A stretch of 64,000 bases of DNA from Neotamlana sedimentorum. Lineage in GTDB: Bacteria; Bacteroidota; Bacteroidia; Flavobacteriales; Flavobacteriaceae. A program made the position numbers and the translations under genes. Positions within the stretch are counted from its first letter, which is position 1. Each line of letters opens with the position of its first letter. The stretch lies in the NCBI RefSeq assembly GCF_000943565.1, contig NZ_JTDW01000001.1:248001-312000 (forward strand), written 5' to 3'. Under the pieces are notes generated by a model. The model saw only the letters and a list, made by a program, of their open reading frames with translations. It was not told the DNA's origin and ran no database searches. Of this stretch, positions 36,493-46,373 are shown in pieces.

Positions 36493-37017
36493 ATGTTTCA
36501 AAAATATAAAAGCGCAGAGCTAGTAAAACCAAGTGGATTAGATCTTAAAGATCGTTTAGTTGGTGTACAAAGAGTTACAAAGGTAACAAAAGGTGGTAGA
36601 GCATTTGGTTTCTCGGCAATCGTAGTGGTTGGTGATGAAGCTGGTGTTGTAGGACAAGGTTTAGGAAAATCTAAAGACGTAGCTAGTGCAATTGCAAAAG
36701 CTGTAGAAGATGCTAAAAAGAACCTAGTTCGTATTCCTATTATAAAAGGAACTTTACCTCATGAGCAAAAAGGTAAATACGGAGGTGCAAGAGTAAATAT
36801 TATTCCTGCTGCCCCTGGTACAGGTGTAATCGCGGGTGGTGCTGTAAGAACAGTATTAGAAGCCGTTGGTGTACACGATGTATTATCTAAATCTCAAGGG
36901 TCTTCAAATCCACATAACGTAGTTAAAGCAACTTTTGATGCTTTATTACAATTAAGAGATGCGAAAACCATTGCAAAGGATAGAGGTATTTCACTTGAAC
37001 AAGTTTTTAACGCTTAA
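36493..37017 (+). CDS. rpsE: 30S ribosomal protein S5
   Basis: 30S body protein at the mRNA entry and decoding fidelity region. 174 residues: [59 protein letters not shown] and [19 protein letters not shown]. Normal. rpmD begins 12 nt after it. Confidence 0.98.
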   Translation: MFQKYKSAELVKPSGLDLKDRLVGVQRVTKVTKGGRAFGFSAIVVVGDEAGVVGQGLGKSKDVASAIAKAVEDAKKNLVRIPIIKGTLPHEQKGKYGGARVNIIPAAPGTGVIAGGAVRTVLEAVGVHDVLSKSQGSSNPHNVVKATFDALLQLRDAKTIAKDRGISLEQVFNA

Positions 37018-37029
37018 TAAAAGACAGAA

Positions 37030-37209
37030 ATGGCAAAGATTAAAGTAACAAAAGTTAAAAGCGCAATCAATCGTACTTTAAGACAAAAAAGAACTTTAGA
37101 AGCTCTTGGTCTTAAAAAAATTGGTCAAGTAAAAGAATTTGAAGCTACACCAAATATTCTTGGTATGGTTGCAAAAGTGTCACATTTAGTTTCTGTTGAA
37201 GAAGCTTAA
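37030..37209 (+). CDS. rpmD: 50S ribosomal protein L30
   Basis: Small 50S protein, 59 residues beginning MAKIKVTKVKSAINRTLRQK and ending LGMVAKVSHLVSVEEA, as in bacterial L30. It is easily overlooked because of its size, but it fits exactly between rpsE (12 nt) and rplO (16 nt), the usual order. Confidence 0.97.
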   Translation: MAKIKVTKVKSAINRTLRQKRTLEALGLKKIGQVKEFEATPNILGMVAKVSHLVSVEEA

Positions 37210-37225
37210 AAAATAAAACTGAAAA

Positions 37226-37678
37226 ATGGATTTAAGTAATTTAAAACCTGCACAAGGTTCAGTAAAAAGCCAAGGAAAACGCATCGGTCGTGGTCAAGGT
37301 TCTGGTAAAGGTGGTACCGCTACTCGTGGTCACAAAGGAGCTAAGTCACGTTCTGGTTATTCTAAGAAATTAGGATTTGAAGGTGGGCAAATGCCGCTTC
37401 AACGTCGTGTACCTAAATTTGGTTTTACAAACATTAACCGTGTAGAATATCAAGGTATAAACCTAGATACTTTACAACAATTGGTTGATGATAAGAAGAT
37501 TAATGATACTGTAGATTTTGATGCATTATTTGCAAACCGCTTAGTTGGTAAAAACGATTTAGTAAAAATATTAGGTCGTGGCGAATTAAAAGCAAAATTA
37601 AAAGTATCTGCTCATAAGTTTACTGCTACTGCAAAAGCTGCTATCGAAGCTGCTGGAGGTGAAGCTGTAACAATTTAA
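37226..37678 (+). CDS. rplO: 50S ribosomal protein L15
   Basis: Late-assembly 50S protein with a long basic N-terminus (KSQGKRIGRGQGSGKGGTAT, HKGAKSRSGYSKKLGFEGG) threading through rRNA and a globular C-terminal domain. 150 residues. secY follows 14 nt later, the standard order. Confidence 0.98.
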   Translation: MDLSNLKPAQGSVKSQGKRIGRGQGSGKGGTATRGHKGAKSRSGYSKKLGFEGGQMPLQRRVPKFGFTNINRVEYQGINLDTLQQLVDDKKINDTVDFDALFANRLVGKNDLVKILGRGELKAKLKVSAHKFTATAKAAIEAAGGEAVTI

Positions 37679-37692
37679 GACATTTTATAAGT

Positions 37693-39039
37693 ATGAAGTT
37701 TATAGAATCAATAAAAAATGTTTGGAAAATTGAAGAACTAAGAAACCGTATAGTTGTTACTTTAACGTTATTATTAGTTTATCGATTTGGTGCTCAAGTA
37801 GTTTTACCTGGTATTGATGCTGCTCAATTAGGCGGATTATCTGATAGTACGGATAGCGGCTTATTAGGCTTACTTAATGCATTTACAGGTGGAGCGTTTG
37901 CAAATGCATCGGTATTTGCACTTGGTATTATGCCTTACATTTCTGCTTCTATTGTTGTTCAATTAATGGGAATTGCAATTCCTTATTTACAAAAATTACA
38001 AAAAGAAGGAGCTAGTGGTCAGAAAAAAATAACACAAATAACACGTTGGTTAACCATCGCTATTTGTTTATTACAAGCACCAGGTTATTTAGCTAGTTTA
38101 CCTGCATTAGGTATTCCTCAGAGCGCCTTTTTATTAGGAACTGGGTTTACATTTTATTTCTCTTCAGTATCTATATTAGTAACAGGATGTATTTTTGCGA
38201 TGTGGTTAGGTGAAAAAATTACCGATAAAGGAATTGGTAATGGTATTTCATTATTAATTATGGTTGGTATTATTGCTACTTTACCACAGGCCTTTTTACA
38301 AAACGCAGCTACTAGATTAGAAGGTAATAACGTTATGTTAATTCTTTTCGAACTTGTAATTTGGTTTGTAATAATATTAGCATCTATTATGTTAGTAATG
38401 GGTGTTCGTAAAATTGCCGTTCAATATGCAAGAAGAACAGCTACTGGAGGTTACGAAAAGGCAGCCGTTGCTGGTTCTAGACAGTACATACCATTAAAAT
38501 TAAATGCTTCTGGTGTAATGCCAATTATATTTGCCCAAGCTATTATGTTTGTGCCTGGATTAATTGGAGGATCGTCTTTCTTAAAAGATACCAGTTTTGG
38601 AGCATGGTTAACAACAAATTATTCTGATTTATTCGGATTTACATACAACCTAACATTTGCTTTATTAATTATTGTGTTTACATATTTTTATACTGCAATT
38701 ACGGTTCCAACTAATAAAATGGCCGACGATTTAAAACGTAGCGGTGGTTTTATTCCTGGTATCCGTCCAGGTTCTGAAACTTCGGAGTATTTAGATAAAA
38801 TCATGTCTCAAATTACCTTACCAGGTTCTATATTTTTAGCTTTAATTGCAATATTCCCTGCATTTATAGTTAAACTTATGGGAGTTCAACAAACATGGGC
38901 TATGTTTTTTGGTGGCACATCCTTGTTAATTATGGTTGGGGTTGCTATAGATACTATGCAACAAATAAATTCTTATTTGTTAAATAGACACTATGATGGT
39001 TTGATGAAAACAGGTAAAAATAGAAAAGCAGTAGCTTAA
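37693..39039 (+). CDS. secY: Preprotein translocase subunit SecY
   Basis: Channel subunit of the Sec translocon in the inner membrane. 448 residues with ten hydrophobic segments, plug region after [26 protein letters not shown] (family signature 1), the [11 protein letters not shown] signature 2, and cytoplasmic loops with [18 protein letters not shown]. Located after rplO as in most bacteria. No adenylate kinase or methionine aminopeptidase gene lies between secY and infA. Confidence 0.98.
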   Translation: MKFIESIKNVWKIEELRNRIVVTLTLLLVYRFGAQVVLPGIDAAQLGGLSDSTDSGLLGLLNAFTGGAFANASVFALGIMPYISASIVVQLMGIAIPYLQKLQKEGASGQKKITQITRWLTIAICLLQAPGYLASLPALGIPQSAFLLGTGFTFYFSSVSILVTGCIFAMWLGEKITDKGIGNGISLLIMVGIIATLPQAFLQNAATRLEGNNVMLILFELVIWFVIILASIMLVMGVRKIAVQYARRTATGGYEKAAVAGSRQYIPLKLNASGVMPIIFAQAIMFVPGLIGGSSFLKDTSFGAWLTTNYSDLFGFTYNLTFALLIIVFTYFYTAITVPTNKMADDLKRSGGFIPGIRPGSETSEYLDKIMSQITLPGSIFLALIAIFPAFIVKLMGVQQTWAMFFGGTSLLIMVGVAIDTMQQINSYLLNRHYDGLMKTGKNRKAVA

Positions 39040-39049
39040 TTATTATACT

Positions 39050-39265
39050 ATGGCAAAGCAAGCAGCAATAGAGCAAGACGGAACAATTATAGAAGCATTA
39101 TCTAATGCGATGTTTCGTGTAGAATTAGAAAATGGTCACATTGTGACTGCACATATATCTGGTAAAATGCGTATGCATTACATTAAGCTATTACCAGGTG
39201 ATAAAGTAAAATTAGAAATGAGTCCTTACGATTTAACTAAGGCTCGTATAACCTATAGATACTAA
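39050..39265 (+). CDS. infA: Translation initiation factor IF-1
   Basis: Binds the 30S A site during initiation. 71 residues of an OB fold: [40 protein letters not shown] and [19 protein letters not shown]. Normal; rpmJ follows after 5 nt. Confidence 0.98.
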   Translation: MAKQAAIEQDGTIIEALSNAMFRVELENGHIVTAHISGKMRMHYIKLLPGDKVKLEMSPYDLTKARITYRY

Positions 39266-39270
39266 GACTC

Positions 39271-39387
39271 ATGAAAGTAAGAGCATCAGTAAAGAAAAGA
39301 AGCGCAGATTGTAAAATAGTGCGTAGAAAAGGTAGACTTTACGTAATTAACAAAAAGAATCCTAGATTTAAGCAAAGACAAGGATAA
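39271..39387 (+). CDS. rpmJ: 50S ribosomal protein L36 (zinc-free type)
   Basis: 38 residues, [20 protein letters not shown] to [12 protein letters not shown]. Only one of the zinc-binding cysteines of the Escherichia coli form remains, so this is the zinc-independent version. Position after infA and the sequence make the call firm in spite of its size. A repeat element follows before rpsM. Confidence 0.96.
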   Translation: MKVRASVKKRSADCKIVRRKGRLYVINKKNPRFKQRQG

Positions 39388-39402
39388 AATAGAATTAAGG
39401 TC

Positions 39403-39488
39403 ATTAGTAATTAGACGTTAGATGAATCTGTTTGAAATAGAAATGTTTAGGATTCTAACAACTAAAAGCTAACAACTAAAAACTAAAA
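39403..39488 (+). repeat. 75-nt repeated element, copy 1, upstream of rpsM
   Basis: The core at 39414-39488 begins GACGTTAGA, contains GAATC ... GATTC arms that can pair, and ends with period-7 units: TCTAACA, ACTAAAA, GCTAACA, ACTAAAA, ACTAAAA (39454-39488), 5 nt before the rpsM start. The preceding text also runs in sevens (ATTAGTA, ATTAGAC, GTTAGAT). Copy 2 lies upstream of rpsK. Confidence 0.9.
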
Positions 39489-39493
39489 TCAAT

Positions 39494-39862
39494 ATGGCAA
39501 GAATTGCAGGTGTAGACATACCAAAAAACAAAAGAGGAGTTATCTCTTTAACTTATATCTACGGTGTAGGTAGAAGTAGAGCAAAAGAAATTTTAGCTAC
39601 AGCTAAAGTTGATGAAAGTACCAAAGTTCAAGATTGGACAGACGATGATATTAGCGGTATTCGTGAAGCTATCGCTGCCTTTACTATTGAAGGTGAGTTA
39701 CGTTCTGAAACTCAATTAAACATTAAGCGTTTAATGGATATCGGTTGTAATAGAGGTATTCGTCACAGAGCGGGTCTTCCTTTAAGAGGACAACGTACTA
39801 AGAATAACTCTAGAACAAGAAAAGGTAAAAGAAAAACTGTTGCTAACAAGAAAAAAGCATAA
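39494..39862 (+). CDS. rpsM: 30S ribosomal protein S13
   Basis: 30S head protein contacting tRNA and the 50S. 122 residues: [34 protein letters not shown] helix-hairpin-helix, [20 protein letters not shown] tail. Normal. It is bracketed by the two near-identical 75-nt elements, one before it and one before rpsK, with gaps of 106 and 117 nt. These are unusually long for this cluster. Confidence 0.98.
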   Translation: MARIAGVDIPKNKRGVISLTYIYGVGRSRAKEILATAKVDESTKVQDWTDDDISGIREAIAAFTIEGELRSETQLNIKRLMDIGCNRGIRHRAGLPLRGQRTKNNSRTRKGKRKTVANKKKA

Positions 39863-39881
39863 GTAAAATAATTTAACAGTC

Positions 39882-39975
39882 ATTAGTTCATTAGTATTTG
39901 GACGTTAGAAGAATCTGTTTGAAATGTAAAAGTTTAGGATTCCAATAACTAAAAGCTAGCAACTAAAAACTAAAA
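39882..39975 (+). repeat. 75-nt repeated element, copy 2, upstream of rpsK
   Basis: Core 39901-39975 matches copy 1 over the same 75-nt length with about a dozen differences; the GAATC/GATTC arms and period-7 end (TCCAATA, ACTAAAA, GCTAGCA, ACTAAAA, ACTAAAA) are kept. It ends 4 nt before the rpsK start. Confidence 0.9.
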
Positions 39976-39979
39976 GAAT

Positions 39980-40363
39980 ATGGCAAAAACAAGCACAAAA
40001 AAACGTAAAGTTATTGTTGAGTCTGTAGGTGAAGCTCACGTTACAGCATCTTTTAACAATATCATAATTTCACTTACCAATAAAAATGGAGACGTTATTT
40101 CATGGTCTTCAGCTGGTAAAATGGGATTTAGAGGTTCAAAGAAAAATACACCTTATGCAGCGCAATTAGCAGCAGAAGATGCGGCTGGAGTAGCTTCAGA
40201 AGCAGGTTTAAAAAAGGTAAAAGTATACGTTAAAGGACCTGGAAATGGTAGAGAATCTGCTATTCGTTCAATCCACAATGCAGGGATCGAAGTTACAGAA
40301 ATTATCGATGTAACTCCATTACCACATAACGGTTGTCGTCCTCCAAAACGTCGTAGAGTATAA
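39980..40363 (+). CDS. rpsK: 30S ribosomal protein S11
   Basis: 30S platform protein near the E site and Shine-Dalgarno helix. 127 residues: [40 protein letters not shown] and the conserved end [20 protein letters not shown]-like ([19 protein letters not shown]). A strong terminator starts 24 nt after its stop, so it may be the last gene of the long rpsL-onward transcript. Confidence 0.98.
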   Translation: MAKTSTKKRKVIVESVGEAHVTASFNNIIISLTNKNGDVISWSSAGKMGFRGSKKNTPYAAQLAAEDAAGVASEAGLKKVKVYVKGPGNGRESAIRSIHNAGIEVTEIIDVTPLPHNGCRPPKRRRV

Positions 40364-40386
40364 TTGCATATATATGTAAGTTAAAT

Positions 40387-40422
40387 AAATATCAGCTATA
40401 TATAGCTGATATTTGTTTTTTT
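40387..40422 (+). terminator. Intrinsic terminator after rpsK
   Basis: A perfect 28-nt inverted repeat (AAATATCAGCTATA facing TATAGCTGATATTT, 40387-40414) followed by G and seven Ts. It sits before a new promoter-like element, so the rpsD-rpoA-rplQ genes may form their own transcription unit. Confidence 0.85.
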
Positions 40423-40425
40423 ATG

Positions 40426-40433
40426 TACATTTG
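40426..40433 (+). promoter_or_regulatory. Candidate -7 element for rpsD-rpoA-rplQ
   Basis: TACATTTG matches the Bacteroidetes -7 consensus TAnnTTTG directly after the terminator. A good -33 TTTG at 19 nt is not visible; upstream text is T-rich. A start near 40440 would give a leader of about 100 nt before rpsD. Confidence 0.55.
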
Positions 40434-40467
40434 CAAACCAAAAAAAATAATATAAACAAGTATCAAC

Positions 40468-40523
40468 GAGAGAAATACGTTTGTCGAAGGATAAGATTAA
40501 GACCTTAATTCACAAATTCTCTC
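40468..40523 (+). ncRNA. Candidate rpsD 5' leader RNA structure
   Basis: GAGAGAA (40468-40474) pairs perfectly with TTCTCTC (40517-40523); inside, TTTGT (40480-40484) pairs with ACAAA (40512-40516) and AAGG (40487-40490) with CCTT (40503-40506), leaving a bulge ATACG and small internal loops. The three helices are colinear and end 16 nt before the rpsD ATG. It is a good candidate regulatory leader, possibly recognised by S4, but that link is an inference. Confidence 0.55.
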
Positions 40524-40539
40524 ATAATTTAATTTTAAA

Positions 40540-41145
40540 ATGGCAAGATATACTGGTCCTAAAACTAAAATAGCTCGTAAGTTTGGCGAAGCTATCTTTG
40601 GAGACGATAAGTCTTTCGAAAAAAGAAATTACCCTCCTGGGCAACACGGTAACAACAGACGTCGCGGTAAAAAATCTGAATACGCTATCCAATTAATGGA
40701 AAAGCAAAAAGCTAAATATACTTACGGTATTTTAGAAAGACAATTTAGAGGTTTATTTAAAAAAGCTAGAGCTGCACAAGGAATTACTGGTGAAGTTTTA
40801 TTACAACTTTGTGAATCTAGATTAGACAACGTTGTTTTCCGTATGGGAATTGCTCCAACAAGAAGTGGTGCAAGACAATTAGTTTCTCACAGACACATTA
40901 CAGTTAATGGTGAGTTGGTAAATATTCCTTCTTATCAATTAAAAGCTGGTGATGTTGTTGCTGTAAGAGAAAAATCGAAGTCTTTAGAAGCTATCGAGCG
41001 TTCGCTTTCAAATTCAAGCAATGTATACGAATGGATTACTTGGAATAACGATACTAAGCAAGGTACTTATGTAGCCGTTCCTGCAAGAATTCAAATTCCA
41101 GAAAACATAAACGAGCAATTCATCGTCGAATTATACTCTAAATAA
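40540..41145 (+). CDS. rpsD: 30S ribosomal protein S4
   Basis: Primary 16S rRNA binder that starts 30S assembly. 201 residues: [20 protein letters not shown] start, [20 protein letters not shown] and an S4 RNA-binding domain ([20 protein letters not shown] to SHRHITVNG). In Escherichia coli S4 represses the alpha operon through a leader RNA; here rpsD has its own structured leader. rpoA follows after 98 nt. Confidence 0.98.
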   Translation: MARYTGPKTKIARKFGEAIFGDDKSFEKRNYPPGQHGNNRRRGKKSEYAIQLMEKQKAKYTYGILERQFRGLFKKARAAQGITGEVLLQLCESRLDNVVFRMGIAPTRSGARQLVSHRHITVNGELVNIPSYQLKAGDVVAVREKSKSLEAIERSLSNSSNVYEWITWNNDTKQGTYVAVPARIQIPENINEQFIVELYSK

Positions 41146-41175
41146 TAATTAACAATCATTGGTATTTAGCCAAAG

Positions 41176-41207
41176 GGTTTATTCGTACTTCTTCAAACTT
41201 ATAAACC
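41176..41207 (+). promoter_or_regulatory. Hairpin in the rpsD-rpoA gap
   Basis: GGTTTAT (41176-41182) pairs with ATAAACC (41201-41207) around an 18-nt loop. No T tract follows, so it is not a terminator. It lies 36 nt before the rpoA start and may tune translation. Confidence 0.35.
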
Positions 41208-41243
41208 GCGCAACTAAATAACAATTAAAACGAAGAAAAAACT

Positions 41244-42236
41244 ATGGCAGTATTTAATTTTCAAAAGCCGGACAAAGTAATCATGATCGATTCTACTGAT
41301 TTCGAAGGAAAGTTCGAATTCAGACCGCTAGAACCAGGTTACGGTTTAACAGTAGGTAATGCGTTAAGACGTGTGTTACTTTCATCGTTAGAAGGTTTTG
41401 CAATAACATCTATACGCATCGAGAGTGTAGATCATGAATTCTCTACCATTGCAGGTGTTGTAGAAGATGTTACCGAAATTATTTTAAATTTAAAGCAAGT
41501 ACGTTTTAAAAGACAAATTGACGATATCGATAACGAATCGGTGTCAATCTCAATTTCTGGTCAAGACCGTATTACAGCTGGCGATTTTCAAAAATTTATT
41601 TCAGGTTTCCAAGTATTAAACACAGAATTGGTAATTTGTAACCTAGATCCTAAAGTAAATTTAAATTTAGAAATTACAATAGAAAAAGGTAGAGGTTATG
41701 TGCCTGCTGAAGAAAACAAAAAACCTTCGGCTCCAATTGGAACTATTTTTACCGATTCTATTTACACGCCAATAAAAAACGTTAAGTATAGTATTGAAAA
41801 CTATCGTGTAGAGCAAAAAACTGATTACGAAAAATTAGTTTTTGAAATTTTTACAGATGGATCAATTACACCACAAGACGCTTTAACTGAAGCAGCAAAA
41901 ACATTAATTCACCACTTCATGTTATTCTCTGATGAGCGTATCACTTTAGAAGCTGATGAAATTGCACAAACTGAAACTTATGATGAAGAATCACTTCACA
42001 TGAGACAGCTACTAAAAACAAAATTAGTAGATATGGATTTATCTGTACGTGCACTTAACTGTTTAAAAGCTGCTGAAGTAGATACTTTAGGCGACTTAGT
42101 ATCATTTAACAAGAATGATTTAATGAAATTCCGTAACTTTGGTAAGAAATCATTAACCGAGCTAGAAGAACTAGTAAATGTTAAAGGTTTAAATTTCGGA
42201 ATGGACTTAAGCAAATATAAATTAGATAAAGATTAA
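41244..42236 (+). CDS. rpoA: DNA-directed RNA polymerase alpha subunit
   Basis: Assembles RNA polymerase core and contacts activators through its C-terminal domain. 330 residues: N-terminal domain with the dimer region [20 protein letters not shown], and a C-terminal domain of two helix-hairpin-helix motifs ([36 protein letters not shown]). All expected parts are present. It lies between rpsD and rplQ, with a 72-nt gap to the latter. Confidence 0.98.
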   Translation: MAVFNFQKPDKVIMIDSTDFEGKFEFRPLEPGYGLTVGNALRRVLLSSLEGFAITSIRIESVDHEFSTIAGVVEDVTEIILNLKQVRFKRQIDDIDNESVSISISGQDRITAGDFQKFISGFQVLNTELVICNLDPKVNLNLEITIEKGRGYVPAEENKKPSAPIGTIFTDSIYTPIKNVKYSIENYRVEQKTDYEKLVFEIFTDGSITPQDALTEAAKTLIHHFMLFSDERITLEADEIAQTETYDEESLHMRQLLKTKLVDMDLSVRALNCLKAAEVDTLGDLVSFNKNDLMKFRNFGKKSLTELEELVNVKGLNFGMDLSKYKLDKD

Positions 42237-42257
42237 TTTTATTAACTCCTTTATAGT

Positions 42258-42285
42258 TTGCTCTCCTAATAGGATATAGTAGCAA
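42258..42285 (+). promoter_or_regulatory. Hairpin upstream of rplQ
   Basis: TTGCT (42258-42262) pairs with AGCAA (42281-42285) and TCCT (42264-42267) with AGGA (42271-42274) around AAT. It sits in the 72-nt rpoA-rplQ gap, 23 nt before the start codon. A leader or stability element is possible. Confidence 0.35.
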
Positions 42286-42308
42286 GATAGAGGTTTAAAA
42301 CAAAAGTC

Positions 42309-42782
42309 ATGAGACACGGAAAAAAAGTAAATCATTTAGGTAGAAAAACAGCTCACAGAAAAGCAATGTTAGCAAATATGGCATGTTCTTTAATAGAGCA
42401 CAAGCGTATTAACACAACCGTTGCAAAAGCAAAAGCTTTAAAACAATTTGTTGAGCCTTTAGTAACAAAATCTAAAGAAGACACTACACATAACAGACGT
42501 ATTGTAATGTCACGCTTAAGACAAAAAGATGCCGTTACTGAATTGTTTAGAGAAGTAGCTACAAAAGTAGCCGACAGACCAGGTGGTTATACACGTATAA
42601 TTAAATTAGGAAATCGTTTAGGTGATAATGCCGATATGGCGATGATAGAGCTTGTAGATTACAACGATATATACAACGCCGACAAACCTAAAAAGAAAAC
42701 AACAAGAAGAAGTAGACGAGGTGGTTCGAAACCAGCTGAAGCTGCTCCAGTTGAAACACAAGCTTCAAACGAAGAAGAATAA
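42309..42782 (+). CDS. rplQ: 50S ribosomal protein L17
   Basis: 50S protein at the exit tunnel. The core ([59 protein letters not shown]) is followed by a tail of about 35 residues rich in Lys, Arg, Ala and Glu, ending in ETQASNEEE. The longer tail is common in this group. The gene ends the cluster and is followed by a clear terminator. Confidence 0.98.
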   Translation: MRHGKKVNHLGRKTAHRKAMLANMACSLIEHKRINTTVAKAKALKQFVEPLVTKSKEDTTHNRRIVMSRLRQKDAVTELFREVATKVADRPGGYTRIIKLGNRLGDNADMAMIELVDYNDIYNADKPKKKTTRRSRRGGSKPAEAAPVETQASNEEE

Positions 42783-42791
42783 AATGTATTT

Positions 42792-42824
42792 AAAAAAGAT
42801 AAGCCAAAAGCTTATCTTTTTTTT
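42792..42824 (+). terminator. Intrinsic terminator after rplQ
   Basis: AAAGATAAGC / GCTTATCTTT stem (10 bp) with a short CAAAA loop and a run of Ts. It closes the ribosomal cluster. Confidence 0.9.
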
Positions 42825-42845
42825 GTTAATTAAAAACTGTAATAT

Positions 42846-43578
42846 ATGTTAAAAAAAATCACATGCTATTTAGTACTTTTTGCAACTTTAAATTGTTTAG
42901 CTCAAACTAATTTAGGTACAAGTGGATTAAGGAGGTAATTCAAAGGAATCTTCAAGCTTGTTCTCTGGAATGAAAGCAACGACTTATCATACTAATTTTA
43001 ACGATAGAGATGATAATATTGAAGGAAGCCCATATTTGTTTAGCCAGTGGAATAAAAAGGCTAAAATATGGTTTGGTGAAAAAACTTTTGTTATAGATGC
43101 TGTAAATTATAATATTAAAGATGAAAGGTTTGAAGTTAAATTTGATGACGATTCTATTTTTGTTTTAAGCCCAGAAAGTAACAAGTTAAAACAAATAGCT
43201 ATTGACTTATTGGTTTTTAAGCCTTTTCATAGTAACGAATTAGATACAGACGATTTTTATCAAGTATTACTAGAAGATGAAAATAAATTTGCCCTTTTAT
43301 CAAAATATAAGCTCAAAATAACTTCTGGTAGTATGGATCCGTTAACAAAACAATATTTAACTCCAAAACAATATTCATCTGAAAAAGAGTTTTACTTACG
43401 AACCGTTGCAGATGAAAAAATGGAACCTATTAAATTAAAAAAATCGGGGGTTTTAAAATTGATTCAAAGTAGTTATACGAGTCAGGTTAAAACTTTTGCG
43501 AAAAAGGAAAAACTAAAGTATAACGAAATTTCCGATGTCAAAAAAATATTAAGTTATTACTTTTCTATTAAAAGTTAA
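42846..43578 (+). pseudogene. Frameshifted gene for a secreted protein of unknown function
   Basis: An ATG at 42846 starts a signal-peptide-like sequence (MLKKITCYLVLFATLNCLAQ), which continues TNLGTSGLRR and stops at TAA. The +1 frame then reads GGNSKESSSLFSGMKATTYH straight through a 200-residue lysine-rich protein ending at 43578. Removing one A from the AA at 42929-42930 (TTAAGG to TTAGG) joins them as SGL-GGNSKESS. So this is a single-base frameshift in a secreted protein of about 240 residues, or a sequencing error. The family is not recognised. A terminator follows, and rplQ's terminator precedes it. Confidence 0.7.
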
Positions 43579-43583
43579 AAAAG

Positions 43584-43619
43584 AAAGGATAAACTATTTT
43601 AGTTTGTCCTTTTTTTTTA
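43584..43619 (+). terminator. Intrinsic terminator after the frameshifted gene
   Basis: AAAGGATAAACT pairs with AGTTTGTCCTTT (one G-U pair) around a 5-nt loop, then a run of Ts. Confidence 0.85.
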
Positions 43620-43644
43620 TCAATTTTGTGAAACTTTTTTTTAA

Positions 43645-44748
43645 ATGAGATATCAAAAACGACAAAAGGCCATTGTTCTTCTAGCAGATGGCACAATTTT
43701 TCATGGTAAGGCAGTAGCAAACAAGCAAGGTACCGCATTTGGCGAAGTTTGTTTTAACACAGGAATGACAGGATACCAAGAGATTTTTACAGATCCTTCG
43801 TATTTCGGTCAAATTATGGTTACTACAAATGCCCATATTGGAAATTATGGAACAAATACAGATGAAGTCGAATCGAACGCTGTTAAAATAGCAGGTTTAA
43901 TTGTAAAAAACTTTAGTTACGATTATTCAAGAGATGCAGCCGATGCTTCATTAGAAGAATTTTTAGATAAAAATAATCTTTTAGCAATTTCAGATGTCGA
44001 TACACGTGCACTTGTAAGTTATATTCGAGAACACGGCGCAATGAATGCTATAATTTCAACAGAAGTTGATAATATCGCGGGCCTTAAAAAACAACTTGCC
44101 GAAGTACCAAATATGGAAGGACTGGAGTTAGCTTCAAAAGTTTCAACCAAAGAACCATATTATTACGGCGACGAAAATGCTACTTATAAAGTGGCAGCCC
44201 TGGATATTGGAATTAAAACTAACATATTACGTAACATTGCAAAACGTGATGTTTACGTTAAAGTATTTCCTTATAACTCTAAATTCGAAGATTTAGAAGC
44301 TTTTAAACCAGATGGCTATTTCTTGTCTAATGGTCCTGGAGATCCAGAACCTCTAGTTGAAGCTCAAGCATTAGCTAAAGAGATTATTAAAAGAAATTTA
44401 CCACTTTTTGGTATTTGTTTAGGGCATCAAGTTATAGCCTTGGCAAATGGTGTATCAACTTACAAAATGTATAATGGGCATCGAGGTATAAACCATCCGG
44501 TTAAAAATTTAGTAACCGGAAAAGGCGAAATTACATCTCAAAATCATGGTTTTGCTATTAATAGAGAAGAAACCGAAGCAAATACAGCGTTAGAAATTAC
44601 ACATGTTCATTTAAATGATAATACCATTGCAGGTATTGCCATGAAAGATAAAAACTGTTTTTCGGTACAATATCACCCAGAAGCAAGTCCTGGTCCTCAC
44701 GATTCGTCGTATTTGTTCAATCAATTCATAGAAAATATTAAAAAATAG
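43645..44748 (+). CDS. carA: Carbamoyl-phosphate synthase small subunit
   Basis: Glutamine amidotransferase subunit that supplies ammonia to CarB for carbamoyl phosphate, used for pyrimidine and arginine synthesis. 367 residues: N-terminal CPSase small-chain domain with GEVCFNTGMTGYQEIFTDPS, then a class I glutaminase domain with LSNGPGDPEP and the catalytic cysteine in FGICLGHQV; the His-Glu partner is in VQYHPEASPGPHDS. The large subunit gene is not next to it. Terminator follows. No unusual features. Confidence 0.97.
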   Translation: MRYQKRQKAIVLLADGTIFHGKAVANKQGTAFGEVCFNTGMTGYQEIFTDPSYFGQIMVTTNAHIGNYGTNTDEVESNAVKIAGLIVKNFSYDYSRDAADASLEEFLDKNNLLAISDVDTRALVSYIREHGAMNAIISTEVDNIAGLKKQLAEVPNMEGLELASKVSTKEPYYYGDENATYKVAALDIGIKTNILRNIAKRDVYVKVFPYNSKFEDLEAFKPDGYFLSNGPGDPEPLVEAQALAKEIIKRNLPLFGICLGHQVIALANGVSTYKMYNGHRGINHPVKNLVTGKGEITSQNHGFAINREETEANTALEITHVHLNDNTIAGIAMKDKNCFSVQYHPEASPGPHDSSYLFNQFIENIKK

Positions 44749-44756
44749 TTTAAATA

Positions 44757-44793
44757 AACCTCAAATCAGTTCGCTGTTTTTGAGGTTTTTTTT
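44757..44793 (+). terminator. Intrinsic terminator after carA
   Basis: AACCTCAAA / TTTGAGGTT stem (9 bp) with a 13-nt loop, then Ts. Confidence 0.85.
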
Positions 44794-44866
44794 ATTACTA
44801 AAACGTTATCGATATGTTTTTACGAAATTCTTTTATAAAGGATGAAATAATAACAAGATTAAACCG

Positions 44867-44874
44867 TAAATTTG
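44867..44874 (+). promoter_or_regulatory. Candidate -7 element upstream of eno
   Basis: TAAATTTG matches TAnnTTTG, 29 nt before the eno start. No clear -33 TTTG at 19 nt; the upstream text is AT-rich. Confidence 0.4.
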
Positions 44875-44891
44875 AATTAAATAAAGATTAA

Positions 44892-46193
<1,302 letters not shown>

Positions 46194-46214
46194 AATTAAC
46201 TTACATTTTAAACT

Positions 46215-46248
46215 AAAAAGCGATTATTATTGTAATAATCGCTTTTTT
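46215..46248 (+). terminator. Intrinsic terminator after eno
   Basis: AAAAAGCGATTATTA / TAATAATCGCTTTTTT stem with a 3-nt loop (TTG), followed by Ts. Very strong hairpin. Confidence 0.9.
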
Positions 46249-46317
46249 ATTTGCCCTTTTTTGTAGCAACACTAAAAATTGGTAAACCAATATTAATATA
46301 TCTTTAAAAATCAAACC

Positions 46318-46325
46318 TAATTTTG
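46318..46325 (+). promoter_or_regulatory. Candidate -7 element upstream of gltA
   Basis: TAATTTTG matches TAnnTTTG about 48 nt before the gltA start; -33 region is not convincing. Confidence 0.4.
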
Positions 46326-46373
46326 TACTTTAGCATTCGGCAAAATAAAACTTAAAATAATACTAAATTAAAC

